This document shows, in pieces, positions 22,036 through 32,573 of a DNA stretch of 64,000 nucleotides. The stretch is from Orientallactaga sibirica. Taxonomy: Eukaryota > Chordata > Mammalia > Rodentia > Dipodidae. The notes under the pieces are model-generated. The model saw only the letters and a list, made by a program, of their open reading frames with translations. It searched no databases and was not told where the DNA came from. Made by a program: the position numbers and the translations under genes. The stretch lies in assembly GCA_036365145.1 (NCBI GenBank), contig JAEOAD010000982.1, positions 4,676,001 through 4,740,000 of the forward strand, in the 5' to 3' direction. Position 1 is the first letter of the stretch. Each line of letters opens with the position of its first letter.

Positions 22036-23128
22036 ATTCTCGCTCTCCAAGAAACATTGATTAGCTGTTAGGATTGTGATGGTTAATTCACTTAGTCATT
22101 TCATTGTGTAACCGACCTGATGGTAAGCTGGAAAAGGGATGAAAGGAACCTTTTTATGTCCTTCCTAACAAATTTCACTCCTGGGCAGAGCTCCTGAGAG
22201 GTTTGTGCTCCTGGGAAGCTGTAACCCCTAAGTAACTGTTGGAATGATCTGTTAACTGTCCATAGCTGCCAAGTAAGAGATCTGAATAAAAAGATCAACA
22301 CCCCAAGCCAAGGATGTGATACCAGTAATGAGATGTTTAACATTTGAAAGGGACTGACATTGCTCTCTCTCCCAGGCCTGGGGCCTGAGAAGCTTTGGGC
22401 CCCATTCTTTTTTTCCCCCTAAATCAAAGAAATTGTGTTGTAAAGCAGTAGGTATGAGGGGGAATTCAAGGAACTGTGATTTGTGGGAAATAAAAAGTTA
22501 AAGGGGCAAACGAAAATATGTATCAGAAGAGCAAAGTTAATTCAGTATTTGATGTGAAACACAACATTAGGAAATGACTAAAATTCTTAAGTCTTAGCTG
22601 AAATTTTGCTTTAGTCACTTGTAGGGATGCTGGGGTGAGTTTATGAACTTAATTTTGTACTCTCTTGTGATTGTCCTCAAACACTATCCCAAGATAATGT
22701 TTCATAACTTTCTTTTCATATTGAAAATTGAGTTGTTTACTAACTTCCCTCACCCCTCCAGCTCCACAATAATGTTTGGCTGCATCAAAGTCAACTCCAC
22801 CTGCAACACTCCTGAAAGGCATAAAGACATTCTAGAGACACTGGGCCTCTCCCTTCATCTATCAGACTATTGAAATAAGACCCATGAAGGAATTAAAATT
22901 TCCCCAGGTATCTCATGCTGGGAGAAAGAAAAAGCTGAAGCCTGGTGCCAGCCAGAAGAGAAACTTGTCTCCAAATGAGAGATGTGCTATACTGAAAACT
23001 TGTGAGACCACCTCACAGGAAATGCTGGAGCCGAGGCCATGATGGGCTGGGAGGACTATGCCCTTACCAAGACTGCTCAGTAATGCATACCTCTAGCCCT
23101 CTACATTCAGCCTAAACCTCATTAACTC
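22036..23128. other. unique non-coding sequence
   Basis: No confident element. 22080-22430 has a faint LTR-like look ('gtgatggttaattc') without recognisable ends. Confidence 0.4.
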
Positions 23129-23230
23129 ATGGGTTTGAACACATGGTCTATGAGTGTTGTCACAGTTTGGGAAGGTTGTGGAAGCTTAGGCAGGTGGAGC
23201 CTTGCTGGAGGAAGTGAGTTCTGTCAGCTG
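23129..23230 (+). mobile_element. 5' fragment of a MaLR-type LTR
   Basis: 'gtttgaacacatggtc', 'tttgggaaggttgtggaagc' and 'gtggagccttgctggagg' match the first part of the LTR at 34928-35256. The 3' part is absent. Confidence 0.65.
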
Positions 23231-23589
23231 ACATTCTATATTCCAACATGATACAAACAAAAGGTATAGTGTATTTAATATGATTCATGCATTTTAGCAT
23301 AGTATTTGCTTTCATGGTATTTATGGGTTTGATAACTATTACAATAAGAAAATTTCAAGGAAATCATTTTATAGTAAATATTTCATCTCTTACTTGTTGA
23401 TGCAAAAGACATAGCTCTCACCTCAAAGGGGATAAGAGATAGCTTATTCTGGAGCCAAACATGAGTGACCATGGCCCAGGAACAAAGATTTAGGTTACCC
23501 CAATGCCATGTTTCAACACGGCAACAATTTCATGAAGGTTTTTTAGTACAGAACAAAAGAAAGTCCTAAATCAAAGCACTTTTCAAGTA

Positions 23590-23955
23590 CATTGGCTGAC
23601 CATTAGGTAGGTGGGTTATATAGCAAAGCTGGCAAATCTCCACCACAGGCTTCAGATGCCATCTGATGACATTCTTAGCCTTGGGTGGTGGAAACTGGAG
23701 GGGGGGTTCTGTTTGTACATTACAAAAAGGATCACACCCAATAAAACTGGTAGTCACCACTATGTTAGGTCAGACACAGGGGTGGGCAATAAATAGCTAT
23801 TGGAGGTCCTAAAGATAGCCCAAGGTAATTTGTTTCTGAGTTGCAACATTCCATTTCTCTGTGATCATGGGAGTTTTATCAGTCCATTCAGCATTTCTTG
23901 AAGTAGGTGTGGCAAGTACAGCACTTTTCTGGGAACTTGAGTTCACATACTCAAA
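23590..23955 (+). repeat. unclassified interspersed repeat, copy 1
   Basis: It shares ordered blocks with 26937-27290 in the same orientation: 'gatgacattcttag', 'ggtggaaactgga', 'ggttctgtttgtacatt', 'ggggtgggcaataaatagct' and 'ttctgggaacttgagttcac'. I do not recognise the family; an L1 3'-UTR or LTR remnant is possible. Confidence 0.6.
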
Positions 23956-24371
23956 GCTTGGCTTTGGACTTTACGATACACTCCCTACCTCTAATGTAGG
24001 GAATTAGCTGCAAATATTTTGAAGCCTCTCTCTGTGTTCTAATTGTTTTTGGCTTCAATAGGTTAAAACAGAGCCAGACAGCATAGAAAAGTGAGCTTTA
24101 AATAAAAACGAGAAACTATTGGATTAGCTAAATACTTCCCCTTCATGTAGTTGGGAAACAGTTGTGTGTGATGCCAAAATTTGAAACAAAATTTTAAAGT
24201 CCTTTCATCAATCTCTTTTTCATCACTTAAGTATTTGGCATGGCTCATGTGCATTAAAAAAGAGAGAAATGTTTACATTACAAGTAGAGTGACATGCTGT
24301 GGTTTCTCCATTTACAAAAAGACCTATAGCAAGGAGGTAGGGAAATACATAGTGGGAAAGCTATGGTATGA
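23956..24371. other. unique non-coding sequence
   Basis: No recognised element. Confidence 0.4.
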
Positions 24372-24469
24372 TACTCAGCTTTTTGTTACTTTAAAGAATA
24401 CCTGAAATAATCAACTAAAAAGCACAAAAAGTTTATTTTGGCTTACAATTTCAGAGGTTGCAGTCCATG

Positions 24470-24936
24470 TGTGGAGGGAAGGCTATTAATAAGAGACCAG
24501 AAAATAGAGCCAGACCTCTTTACAGGCTTGGCCAAGGAATAATACCAACCCTCTGTTTGAGGATTGCTGTAACCTACAGCCCTTGTGGCCTGACCCTTTG
24601 AACAGGACTACCCTTAATTACATTGCTCCTATTGCCTGGCAAAGATTGGATGGTTGGAAAGTAAACACAGTGGCTCAAGTTAACCTCCAAGAACTGTACA
24701 TCAGCTAATCAGGACTTTACTCTTTTGCATGGTCCCAAAGACATACAGAAAACAGTACCCAAAGAAACTCACCTTAATCATAAAAGTATCACTCTCAAAT
24801 GGAGACTCCAACATCCCAGTGCCCCATGCTGTCTTGTAGTGTTCTCAGTCAAATACCTTTACTGTTCTGACCTAATGGGTGAATTTACTCATTGCCTACC
24901 AATTCCTTCCCTGTAGCAGACAACAAGTCAGCTACA
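24470..24936 (+). mobile_element. LTR inserted into the MaLR-type LTR
   Basis: It starts 'tgtggaggg' and ends 'gctaca', with flanks 'ccatg' (24465-24469) and 'tcatg' (24937-24941), a 5-bp TSD with one mismatch. Joining the flanks restores the host LTR. A TATA-like 'cataaaagta' lies near 24780. Orientation is inferred from that. Confidence 0.5.
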
Positions 24937-25045
24937 TCATGGTCAGTTGACCCTGTTGCTTTGAGCCTTTGGTGGGAAGCATGCAGTAGCAAAACCTGCT
25001 TATGACATAGTGGCCAGGAAGCACAGAGAGAAAGAAGAGGGGCCA

Positions 25046-25474
25046 TGTTGTGCAGCAATTCCTATGAAAAAATATTTCATTCTGAAGGAAGACACAGAAA
25101 GCTTGTAAAGGCTCAGAAAGTAAACAAGGCAGAGGGTCTCATGAGTCTCAGAAACTTTCTAAAACTTACAAGTTTCACAAACTCTTTTCCTAAGATTATA
25201 TAAAGATTAATTACTTCATTAGAGAGGGTGGGATCCTACAAGTAGCCAAAGTGTCAGGCAGTGAGCTCCAGAGATGCAGCTTCTGTGAGTCCATGTTGGG
25301 GTGGACTTTTCAGTAACCCAGCTGCCTTTGTGTCATCCATGCTCCTGTAAGTAATCCCTGACTCTTGTAAGTAATCCCTGTAAACTCACTGGTTCACTAA
25401 GTTATACTTGTGTGGAATTATTTCTTTGTTCTCTTGCTGGTGCCAGATTTCCCCAGGAAATGTTGAATGCAACA
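25046..25474 (+). mobile_element. LTR inserted into the MaLR-type LTR; relative of 15702-16266
   Basis: TG start, TATA box at 25197-25204, CA end. Flanks 'ggcca' (25041-25045) and 'ggcta' (25475-25479) differ by one base. It shares 'agagatgcagcttctgtg' and 'cccagctgcctttgtgtca' type blocks with the LTR at 15.7 kb. Confidence 0.65.
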
Positions 25475-25639
25475 GGCTAAAGTCCTGATAGCCCTTTCAA
25501 AGACATAATCTAATGACTTAACTCCCTACCACTGCACCCCTCTTCTTAGTTTCCAGCATCTCTCACTAGTACTAAAAATGGACAACATGTCTTCAACACA
25601 TGGCCTTCCACGTACATTGAAAATCCAAGTTAGAGCCTA

Positions 25640-26340
25640 CAGATCCTCCTGTGCCATGCAACCATGATACTCAAGCTAAAATGGAATGTAGTAGAGAAGA
25701 GGAAAAGAGAACAATAGCCAAATTCAATTTCTAATCTCTTGTAATATTTGCATGCCACAGGAGGAAAGATTACAGAATGTCATTTTTGGAAAAAAGTTTT
25801 TCCAATTCAGTCATCTACCAGCTTACAAATAATCTGCACCAAACCCCAGTGAAGAGACGTCATCAAGAATAAAGGCATTCCTGATTCTCTGGGATGACCA
25901 CTTGCTTTTGTGAACAGTGAGAATTTCGTCCCTATATGTACTCAAGCAAGCTGTCTCTCTGAATACCTCTTCCTTGCTTGTTGTGTGTGTGCCCCTTGTA
26001 GCAAACGTTTAAAAAATTTTCTAAAGGAAACAGCTTCTGATGTTGGAGGATTGTGTCTCCACTCTAGGTCTTTGCTACAATTTTATAACTCCTTTGCTGA
26101 GAGAGGGCTTCCCATTCGGTCACTATGGGATTTATCCTCTTAAATATCTTTCTGATGTGCCCACACCCTGGTCAAACAGCTCAGAATGGAGGCCAACACC
26201 CTGGAGGTACTCAAAAGAGGTAACATGGATTAGAAGTATATTTGTTTCTGTATTTCCATGGTCCATTAAGGAAATCAGATGTATTAGCTTTTGAGGCAGT
26301 AATTGCACTGTTGATTAATATTGAATTTATAGTAAGTAAC
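25640..26340. other. unique non-coding sequence
   Basis: No recognised element. 26341-26440 is weakly like an L1 3' end ('ttttttattagatat') but too short to call. Confidence 0.4.
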
Positions 26341-26463
26341 TTTCTTAAAATTTTTTTATTAGATATAGACATACTTAGTGTGTAAACAACACACGTTAGT
26401 ACCATCCTTTCCCTCATCCCTGCCACTTTTCATATATGATGTTCCATGTCTAGTATTTATGGC

Positions 26464-26616
26464 TTTTTTGTTGTTTGTTTTTCAAGGTAGGATATCACTC
26501 TAGCCCAGGCTTCCCTGTGATTCACTAGGTAGTCTCAGGGTGGCCACAAACTCATGGCGATCCTCCTACCTTGCCACCCAAGTGCTGGAACTGAAGGTGT
26601 ACACCACCACACTCGG
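26464..26616 (-). mobile_element. B1 SINE
   Basis: Reversed B1: T-rich tail, 'ttcaaggtaggatatcactc', 'agtctcagggtggcc', 'accaccacactcgg'. Moderately diverged. Confidence 0.9.
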
Positions 26617-26743
26617 TTTTTATGTCTACTTTGTTATAATTGAAGACTACATATTTTATCATTCCATTCAACATATGAGTCAAAATTAATTATAAAAATC
26701 AATTCAAAAGAAAAATAATATCAAAGTAAAAGATATGAAAGTA

Positions 26744-26900
26744 GCCAGGTGTGGTGACGCACGCCTTTAATCCCAGCACTTAGGAGGCAGAGGTAGGAGG
26801 TTCGCCGTGAGTTCAAGGCCACTCTGAGATGACAGAGTGAATTCCAGGTCAGCCTGGACCAGAGTGAAACCCTACCCCGAAAAACCAAAAAAAAAAAAAA
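26744..26900 (+). mobile_element. B1 SINE
   Basis: Forward B1 with A tail. The TSD 'aaaagatatgaaagta' lies at 26728-26743 and 26898-26913. Confidence 0.94.
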
Positions 26901-26936
26901 AGATATGAAAGTAATAAAAGTAATAAAAAGAGGGGC

Positions 26937-27290
26937 CAGGAGAGATTGTAAGAGCCACAGGTTGAGACATGACTAGAGGCATTCCCTCCCCCAAAACTTA
27001 ACTGACTGCTGCTTCACTGCTGATGACATTTTTAGTTTGATCTGGTGGAAACTAGGGGTTCTGTTGGTACATTCCAAAAGTATTTACTTAGTAGTCACAG
27101 AATGATAGGACACACATAGAGGTGGGCAGAAAATGGCTTTTTAAGAGAGGTACTGTGGCCTAAGATAATTTGGCTCCCATCTGTAACAGTTTAACTCTCT
27201 ATAGTCAAAGAAGTTTTCATCACTCAGCCTTGTAAAAATGTGCAGTGTAGGTGCAGCTTCTTTCTGGGAACTTTAGTTCACACATTTATT
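26937..27290 (+). repeat. unclassified interspersed repeat, copy 2
   Basis: Second copy of the repeat at 23590-23955, with the shared blocks in the same order. It begins near 'ccaggagagattgtaagagc', words I associate loosely with rodent L1 3' regions. Confidence 0.55.
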
Positions 27291-27348
27291 GTTATTTTTG
27301 AATTTCTATTAATGTACCCTTGTATTAAAAAAACATAACCATCATGTT

Positions 27349-27590
27349 GGGCTGAGGATACGGCTCAGCAGTTAAGGCACTTGCCTGCAAAGCCTAATGA
27401 CCCAGGTTCAATTCCCCAGTTCCCATGTAAGCCAGATGTACAAGGTGGTGAATGTGTTTGGAATTCGTTTATGGTAGCTAGAGGCCCTGGCACACCCATT
27501 CTCTCTCTCCTGCTCTCTGTCTTTCTATAATAAATAATAAATACAAGCATACATAAATAAATATGTAAACAAATAAATAAAATATGTTAA
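27349..27590 (+). mobile_element. B2-like tRNA SINE
   Basis: Head 'gggctgaggatacggctcag', B box 'ggttcaattcccc', CT tract and a long AAAT-type tail. The TSD is approximate: 'aaccatcatgt' and 'aaacatcatgt'. Confidence 0.9.
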
Positions 27591-27646
27591 AAACATCATG
27601 TCCATCACAGCTTGTTTTGAACAATTGAGACCCCAGTTTCTCTTTT

Positions 27647-27687
27647 AACCCATATATATATATGTATGTGTATATATATATATATAA
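27647..27687. repeat. (TA)n-rich repeat
   Basis: Alternating TA with TATG interruptions, largely self-complementary. Confidence 0.85.
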
Positions 27688-27689
27688 CC

Positions 27690-28740
27690 AGACTTTGTGA
27701 TTTTGAACCTTCAATGCATGCTTCTTCTTTTGCTTGAACCCAGTGCAAAGTGCAACCACATATCCCTCAGCCACCACTCTTTGGGTCATAGATGTTTATC
27801 TAAGAATGTTCTCTTTCCTAAAAGAAGCAAGCTTGGTTGAAAGTTTTGCTTGCAAGACAACTCTGACCATACACCAACCCATGTGCAATATTTTGCCACT
27901 TAAATGTAGAAGGCAAAGACACCTTGTGGAGACACACATGATTACCATGTCTGCAGTGCTTGACCCAATGGCAAACCCGGAGTGTGATCATCTAAGTTGC
28001 CTGCTGCATAGCTGTTTCCTCCAACTTTTATTTTCAATTTGCAGCAATCTTGCACATTTCCATGAATGACATGATTTTGTTTTAATGCTGAGATTCACTC
28101 CCACAGCTTGTGCATCACTGAAGTGACTCTAGTCCCTAGAAAAAGATGGCTGGCAAACTATATATAAACAGGTTCCAGAAAGGCTCTTTATAGCTGGCTG
28201 CCTTGGCCACATGCTAGTAGATACATTTACCCTGCTATCCTATGCAGGTACTTCAGGAATCTCTCCATGCCTTCACCACCATGTTGGGATTGCTGAGCCA
28301 TCTGGCCTCGTGAACATTTTACAGTAAACTGTCCAATATCATTTTCTCCTTGTCTTTTTTTTTAATTCCTAATTCCAGTGAGAAGAAAGGGTACAGATGC
28401 TTTTCTGTCCCTGAGAATCTGACTCTTGTGTTCTCTGTAGAATGATTCTGTTCTATTTCTGTGTATTTGTATATTTATGGGTGAAAGTATGATTATTTCC
28501 TTATGACCTCATTAAGATCTGTTTGTGCCCAAGGGAATTTGTGTTTAAATGTGTTCTAGGAATTGTGTGGACCAGTTGTCTATAAGTGTGCCCCTATCCT
28601 TACTGGCTAACTCAGGCATGCTCCTGTTCTTCTTTATGGAATTTACTGGGGTTATATGCACTGAAAATGATGAAATCATTTGCTTTTTAATCCTCACAAC
28701 TCAACTCATATTTATTCTTGTGGATCCTTCTTAGAGGCTG
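27690..28740. other. unique non-coding sequence
   Basis: No repeat recognised over about 1 kb. An open frame of about 110 codons at 27734-28069 has no recognisable domain or compositional sign of being a gene. Confidence 0.45.
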
Positions 28741-28744
28741 AGAA

Positions 28745-28955
28745 TTTTATAGAATAATTGCCCTGTGTGCACAAGCCCTGGTTCAACACCCAGCACTGCA
28801 TAAATTGGGTGTAGTGGCATATGCCTGTAATCCCTGCATTTACTAGATAGAGGCAGGAGGGTCAGGAGTTCTAGGTCATCTTCAGCCACATAGCAAAACA
28901 GCATGGGCTACATGAGACCCTGTATCCAAAACAAAAGAAAACAACAAAACAAATC
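28745..28955 (+). mobile_element. ID-B1 composite SINE (B4 class)
   Basis: ID part 'gtgcacaagccctggttc', junction, then B1 part 'gtgtagtggcatatgcctg', 'ggcaggagggtcagg', 'acatgagaccctgtatcc' and A-rich tail. Confidence 0.75.
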
Positions 28956-29283
28956 CTAGCTAACAGATCTCTGTGTTGCTCAGTGTTCCATCCTTAGGAT
29001 ATATAATATTACAAATAATATGTTTAATTTTACTTTTTATTTTGTCTTCAAAGTTCTTTTTATTTGTGTAGGGGGCACAATGCATATGTGGATGTTAAAG
29101 CACAATTTCAAGGTATCTGTTAAAGCACAATCGTCAGGGTCTCTGGCTGCTGCAAATGAGCAGCCCAACTGCAAAGGAACATTAGACCAGCTGGTCCAAT
29201 GGCTGCAGATTCTCCTGGTTCACCTCCCATTTTTGTAGGTGGGCTGGGATCAGAGATGCTTGCACCACTTTGTTTCTGTTTTA

Positions 29284-29577
29284 TTTATTTATTTAATTAT
29301 TTATTTTTAAATTTTTTTTTGTAAATTTATTTTTATTTTTATTTTGGAGAGAGACACACAGAGAGAGAGAGAGAGGGAGAGGGAGACAGAAATGGGCGCG
29401 CCAGCAGTCTCTCAGCTGCTGTGAAGGAAATCCAGATGCATGCGCCCCCTTGTGGGCAAGTGCGGCATTGCGCCCTTGCGTCACTTTGCATCTGGCTAAA
29501 CGTGGGACCTGGAGATTGGAACCGGGTTCTTAGGCTTAGCAGGCAGGCGCCTTAACCGCTAAGCCATCTCTCCAGCC
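29284..29577 (-). mobile_element. B2-like tRNA SINE, long form
   Basis: A well preserved reversed long-form element with 'tgtgggcaagtgcggcattg' and 'ccgctaagccatctctcc'. The TSD is 'ttgtttctgtttta' at 29270-29283 and 'ttgtgtctggtttta' at 29578-29592. Confidence 0.94.
29442..29456 (-). promoter_or_regulatory. CTCF-like core motif inside SINE
   Basis: The minus strand reads 'cccacaagggggcgc', the complete core form. It is one of the two best preserved examples, with 5210-5223. Confidence 0.45.
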
Positions 29578-29939
29578 TTGTGTCTGGTTTTAAGTGGGTG
29601 TTGGGGAATTGACTCCTGGCTTGCAGGCTTTGTGCTTTTACCCACTGAGCCATCTTCCCAGCCTCCATTCTCAAATTCTCTTGATCTTTGCTATCATATC
29701 CCTTCTGTCTTCTCAAGGAAATCACCTGTAAATGCATGGTCGCCCTTCTTTGAAGCAACTTCCTTTCTGAAGTTCAGAAATTATTCATGGATTTATAAGT
29801 GAGTTTCCCCCGAGGCAGGTTCTGGGATAAGGAGTCCTATAAAAATATATTATTTGGTATAATATCCTGCAAAGAACAGTAGGGTGGAGTATTTAACTGA
29901 GAAGCAAAAAGGAGCATGGACAGTATGGAATTTTTTTTC

Positions 29940-30262
29940 TGTGTTAGTTTGAATGTAAATGGACACATAGCCTCAGGTACTTTTGATTAATATCAAGCTT
30001 TCTACTTAAGTCTCCAGCAGGCAGAACTGTGATGGAAGAGTTGTGTCACTTGGGGCAGATCTTGAGGCCAGCCTAAGGTGTGTAGAGACGTAGCTTGAGC
30101 TCTGACTGTTGTCTGTCTGCTATGGATGTACGATGAAGTGTGCCAGCTTCTCCTGCCATTATGAAGCTGTCCCTAGTATCTGCAAGCCTGAAATAAAACC
30201 TTTCCTTTAAAAAGGTGCTCCTGGTTGAGTGTTTTTCCTAGCAATGAGAAGGTAAATGAAAA
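29940..30262 (+). mobile_element. MaLR-type LTR
   Basis: It starts 'tgtgttagtttgaatg', ends near 'agcaatgagaaggt', and has the 'gccagcttctcctgccatta' block and 'ctgaaataaaacc' poly(A) region shared with the LTR at 42156-42504. The right end is uncertain. Confidence 0.65.
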
Positions 30263-30528
30263 ATTATCCAACTTCTTATCCATCCAGGCACCTGCACCTT
30301 AAATTCCCCTTTACATTCTAGAAGGGATCAGAACATATCATAGGATGATCCCACCTAAGATAATAGCACAATGCAGCGTGTGTGAAGATAAAGCTGAAAA
30401 TATTAATCAATCAAGTCCTCAGCTAATATAAGCAAGTAATGCTGCTCTGATGTGTTCCTTCCAGATGGAGAAATTGAGGGGCTATCCCCTCATCATCCTA
30501 TTAATGTGAAGAAATACAGGTGGACACC

Positions 30529-31239
30529 TGTGGGTCTCGTTCCTTTCCCATTTCCCAGGGGTCGTTGGCCACCGACGTCCCGGGCGAGGGAGAGAGGAGT
30601 TGGAAGGGGAGCAGCAGGGTCCTTCTTGGCTGGGCAGTTTATTGTGATGCGAGGACACAGGAACACATGACTGGGCAATGAGCACCCGGGAGACCGTCTG
30701 ATGGACAGCACTCGTTTATTGAAAGGGGGGGTGGGTTTATAAACACATGGGGAAGGTTGAGATGTCACGTACAGACTATATGGCAATCCGATGCATAGTT
30801 TATGGGCTGTTATCTAGATAGAGGAAGGGCTAGTAACTTCAAAGCTATGGGGGAAGGATAAGGGGAGGTAGGGGGAAGGGTGGAAGAGATTAACAGGAGG
30901 CTGTGAGTTCAAAACTGTGGGGGTGGGAAGGCTACGTGACTTTAGCCACTTGAGGGTCTCTTGGGCAGTTAGCCACAAGATCAGGAACTGTGGGGGGCAA
31001 AGTCTGACTTATGGAATGGTCAGAGCCTTTTGGGGTCTGGGGGGAGCGCCTCGCCAGTTATGCCCACTCTGGGTGATGACAGCTCACTACACCCTACAAC
31101 ATAGGGAAGGCTGTTACTGTCGCCAGGGACTTCCTGACAGAGGGCCAGCTACAATCCCACAGCCCAGGGCCCCTGGCCATGTCCTATAGTTCAGGCCAGC
31201 CTTCTCACCGGTCCAGCCTGTTACTAGGAAGGCCCAACA
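30529..31239 (-). mobile_element. class II (ERVK-type) solo LTR, 711 bp
   Basis: Perfect 6-bp TSD 'gacacc' at 30523-30528 and 31240-31245, with TG/CA termini. Orientation follows the minus strand, where a TATA box (30736-30743) precedes AATAAA signals at 30715-30720 and 30638-30643. No internal retroviral sequence remains, so it is the product of LTR-LTR recombination. Six-bp duplications are typical of class II retroviruses. It is GC-richer than its surroundings, with several CpGs. Short frames inside it are not viral genes. Confidence 0.88.
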
Positions 31240-31420
31240 GACACCTACAGCTTCATCTGCTTGAAACTGTCATTCCTTTTGGAAATGTTGTGGATCCTTG
31301 AGTAGTTTCTGAATGTAATGTAAGCTTCTAAGTATAAATTCTATCCAAAGGATATTTCTAGAAAGTTCTGTGTCTTTAAGATTTGAATCAAATATCAAGG
31401 AAGTTTCTAGAAAGTTCTGT

Positions 31421-31421
31421 G

Positions 31422-31460
<39 letters not shown>
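31421..31460. repeat. (TG)n microsatellite
   Basis: A perfect TG run of about 40 bases. Confidence 0.95.
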
Positions 31461-31463
<3 letters not shown>

Positions 31464-31552
31464 CTTGGGCATGTGTACATTTTGTTTTAATTTTGTAATT
31501 TTGATGTGCTAATGAACTAAATTTGTTTCCCCCAGACCCTGATCCCTTTCCT

Positions 31553-31555
<3 letters not shown>

Positions 31556-31609
<54 letters not shown>

Positions 31610-31613
31610 TGTG
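31556..31613. repeat. (TC)n-(TG)n compound microsatellite
   Basis: About 36 bases of TC pass directly into about 20 bases of TG. Confidence 0.95.
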
Positions 31614-32287
31614 TTTAATTAGGACTGTCTGCATGAGCATTGGTGGGGATTATTTATCAAAGCACATATAGCTTGCCAGTGGCTCTACCATTGAAGGGAA
31701 CATATCTCCCTATCCCAACGACAATTAACTGCCAATAGCTCCTCATAGAGGGGTAGGAACCTCTTAGCCTCATGCACCATTCATGATTAGCTTTTGATAG
31801 TTTTCTGTGAAGGATTCAGTGATGACATCCGGCTTGAAATAATGATGAAACTCAGGGAACAAAGCTCAGTAGAAGGCATGATACCAGGTGTACTATTTGG
31901 TTTTAGCAAATATTTGGGGAAACTCTAACCTGTATACCTCTTTGCAGATCCTCCTACCTTCACCATCTGAGCTTACCAGGCACATGTCCTTCATTCTTGA
32001 ATGTAGGACTCCAGACACTATTAATCATTTTGAAATTTTTTTAGAGAATTATCCAGAATTACTAAGCAAAATCTAAATCTTGTTTTCTGATATATATTCA
32101 TTTATGTATTTCTATATGTTTATTAATATATCTATACACATTATAACTATTCATATATTAACTATATAAATTATACAAATTGCAGCACTGTTTACATATT
32201 ACATATATATTTAATCAGCACATATATAAAACATGACAAAAATATCAGACAAACATGTGTTAGAAATTATTAGAAATATATCTGTAG

Positions 32288-32467
32288 GGCTGGAGAGATG
32301 GCTTAGTGGTGAAGGACTTTGCCTACAAAGCCTAAGGATCCAGGTTCCATTCCCCAGTACCCACGTAAGCCCAATGCACCAGGTGGCACTTGTGTCTGGA
32401 GTTCATTTGCAGTGGCTAGAGGCCCTCCCATTCTCTCTCTCACTCTCTCTCACTCCCTCCCACTTTC

Positions 32468-32506
<39 letters not shown>

Positions 32507-32518
32507 AATATTTTAAAC
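32288..32518 (+). mobile_element. B2-like tRNA SINE
   Basis: Forward element with head, B box, CT tract and a (AAAT)n tail of about 45 bases. The TSD 'agaaatatatctgtag' at 32272-32287 recurs as 'agaaatgtatctgcag' at 32520-32535. The right TSD overlaps the tRNA-Cys fragment next to it. Confidence 0.92.
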
Positions 32519-32530
32519 AAGAAATGTATC

Positions 32531-32573
32531 TGCAGTCAAATGCTCTACCCCTGAGCTATACCCCCCTATGCCT
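32531..32573 (-). pseudogene. tRNA-Cys(GCA) 5'-half, tailless retropseudogene
   Basis: The minus strand carries 'gggggtatagctcagggg' followed by 'tagagcatttgactgcag', the 5' half of tRNA-Cys: acceptor strand, D arm and anticodon stem up to the GCA anticodon loop. The rest is absent. A perfect 14-bp direct repeat 'aagaaatgtatctg' flanks it at 32519-32532 and 32574-32587, and there is no A tail. About seven extra bases lie at its 5' end. This fits insertion of a truncated tRNA by L1 machinery; it is not a functional tRNA gene. Confidence 0.8.

Larger units (their letters stand above)
24372..25637 (-). mobile_element. MaLR-type LTR split into three pieces
   Basis: The pieces 24372-24469, 24937-25045 and 25475-25637 read as one reversed LTR: 'agaatacctgaaataatcaac' words, 'cttacaatttcagagg', then 'gttgctttgagccttt', 'ccaggaagcacagagag', then 'tttcaaagacataatctaatg' words and 'caacacatggcc'. 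Two other LTRs sit in the gaps. Confidence 0.65.
29050..29663 (-). mobile_element. old B4-like SINE split by a younger SINE
   Basis: The pieces 29050-29283 and 29578-29663 together resemble reversed B4, ending with head 'cccactgagccatcttccc'. The left piece is highly diverged, so only the right piece is secure. Confidence 0.5.
31246..32271. other. unique sequence with simple repeats, AT-rich to the right
   Basis: It holds two microsatellites (annotated separately), then a strongly AT-rich part from 32080 to 32240. No gene or transposon recognised. Confidence 0.45.

Noticed and set aside
21657..22071. Open frames of 64-135 codons rich in H, P, S and I
   Set aside because: They are translations of a CCAT tetranucleotide array, present in several frames at once.
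30452..31189. GC-rich frames on both strands, up to 97 codons
   Set aside because: They lie in and around a solo LTR with a defined TSD; no retroviral protein motif is present.
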